Program-made: the position numbers and the translations under genes | The notes under the pieces: generated by a model | What the model was told of the DNA's origin: nothing | The model's input: only the letters and a program-made list of their open reading frames with translations | Databases searched by the model: none | Source of the DNA: Bacteroidota bacterium | Lineage (GTDB): Bacteria; Bacteroidota; Bacteroidia; Flavobacteriales; Weeksellaceae | Direction: 5' to 3' | Length of the DNA stretch: 64,000 nucleotides | Assembly: GCA_023422635.1 (NCBI GenBank) | Contig: JAFAGO010000030.1 | Span: 52,766 to 116,765, forward strand | Part shown: positions 63,879 to 64,000 of the stretch, piece after piece | How positions within the stretch are numbered: position 1 is the first letter of the stretch | Layout: the number at the start of each line of letters is the position of its first letter

Positions 63879-64000
63879 TCTACTAAGCAAAAAACAACTT
63901 GCTTTTTACTTTCAATGAAATTATGAGAAGGTCTTTTTTATAGAGTTTACGTTTTAGGGATTCATTTATTCTGTATGAATTGACTTTCCGGAGGACCCAA

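Overview
The window is a low-GC chromosomal segment from a flavobacterium, most likely of the Chryseobacterium/Kaistella group (Weeksellaceae). I infer this from several things: the Bacteroidota -7 promoter element (TAnnTTTG) in front of many genes, two secreted enzymes with C-terminal type IX secretion sorting domains, a complete Bat (aerotolerance) operon, SusC/RagA-style TonB receptor architecture, and small families typical of flavobacteria (DUF6427, DUF6263, DUF4834, DUF4230, DUF5715). There is no plasmid, prophage, integrase, CRISPR array, rRNA or tRNA in view. Nearly all of it reads as core genome, with a few disturbed spots.

Layout. 0-7.3 kb: the end of a GT2 glycosyltransferase, a divergent GT39/ArnT-like transferase, phosphatidylserine synthase, an exonuclease, an FAH-family hydrolase, a universal stress protein and small membrane proteins. 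7.4-12.7 kb: trigger factor and a putative zinc or other metal uptake cluster (His-rich lipoprotein, TonB receptor, small His/Cys exported protein). 12.8-18.7 kb: pfkA and gapA, then a secreted alpha-amylase with a starch-binding module, so polymer cleavage lies next to glycolysis. 18.8-19.6 kb: an aquaporin gene broken by a 1-nt frameshift. 19.6-24.7 kb: a repeat-rich stretch around a PD-(D/E)XK-like protein, a LuxE-like acyl-protein synthetase, lpxH and queD. It holds four REP-like hairpin copies, three short tandem-repeat tracts and a GC-rich islet with a perfect 16-bp palindrome. 23.3-28.0 kb: glyoxylate shunt genes aceB-aceA, divergent from their probable XRE/ScfR-type regulator, with matching operator half-sites at both promoters. 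28.1-32.0 kb: comF, upp, der, a haem-binding-domain protein and a DCC thiol oxidoreductase. 32.0-36.6 kb: a histidine kinase/response regulator pair divergent from a porin/Dabb/cupin operon whose promoter carries four direct repeats spaced exactly 11 bp. 37.0-45.5 kb: YceI-like protein, ung, Smr-less MutS2, PadR/PspC pair, a 20-residue amphipathic peptide ORF, acyltransferase, thioesterase and menF. 45.4-53.8 kb: the moxR-DUF58-batA-batB-TPR-batD operon with marC downstream. 54.0-64.0 kb: DinB-like protein, rlmB, lipoprotein, YfhO-like membrane protein, GT4 glycosyltransferase and a secreted GH30 enzyme.

The points I consider most worth a second look are the 11-bp repeat array at the porin operon, the inverted/everted operator pair in the ace region, the cluster of probable leaderless genes, the LuxE-like gene that has absorbed repeat DNA in frame, the GC-rich palindromic islet before aceA, the YceI-like gene that keeps its signal-peptide coding but lacks a normal start codon, and the 20-residue peptide ORF. 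No single locus is demonstrably a new defence or biosynthetic system. All function calls come from reading motifs, without database searches.
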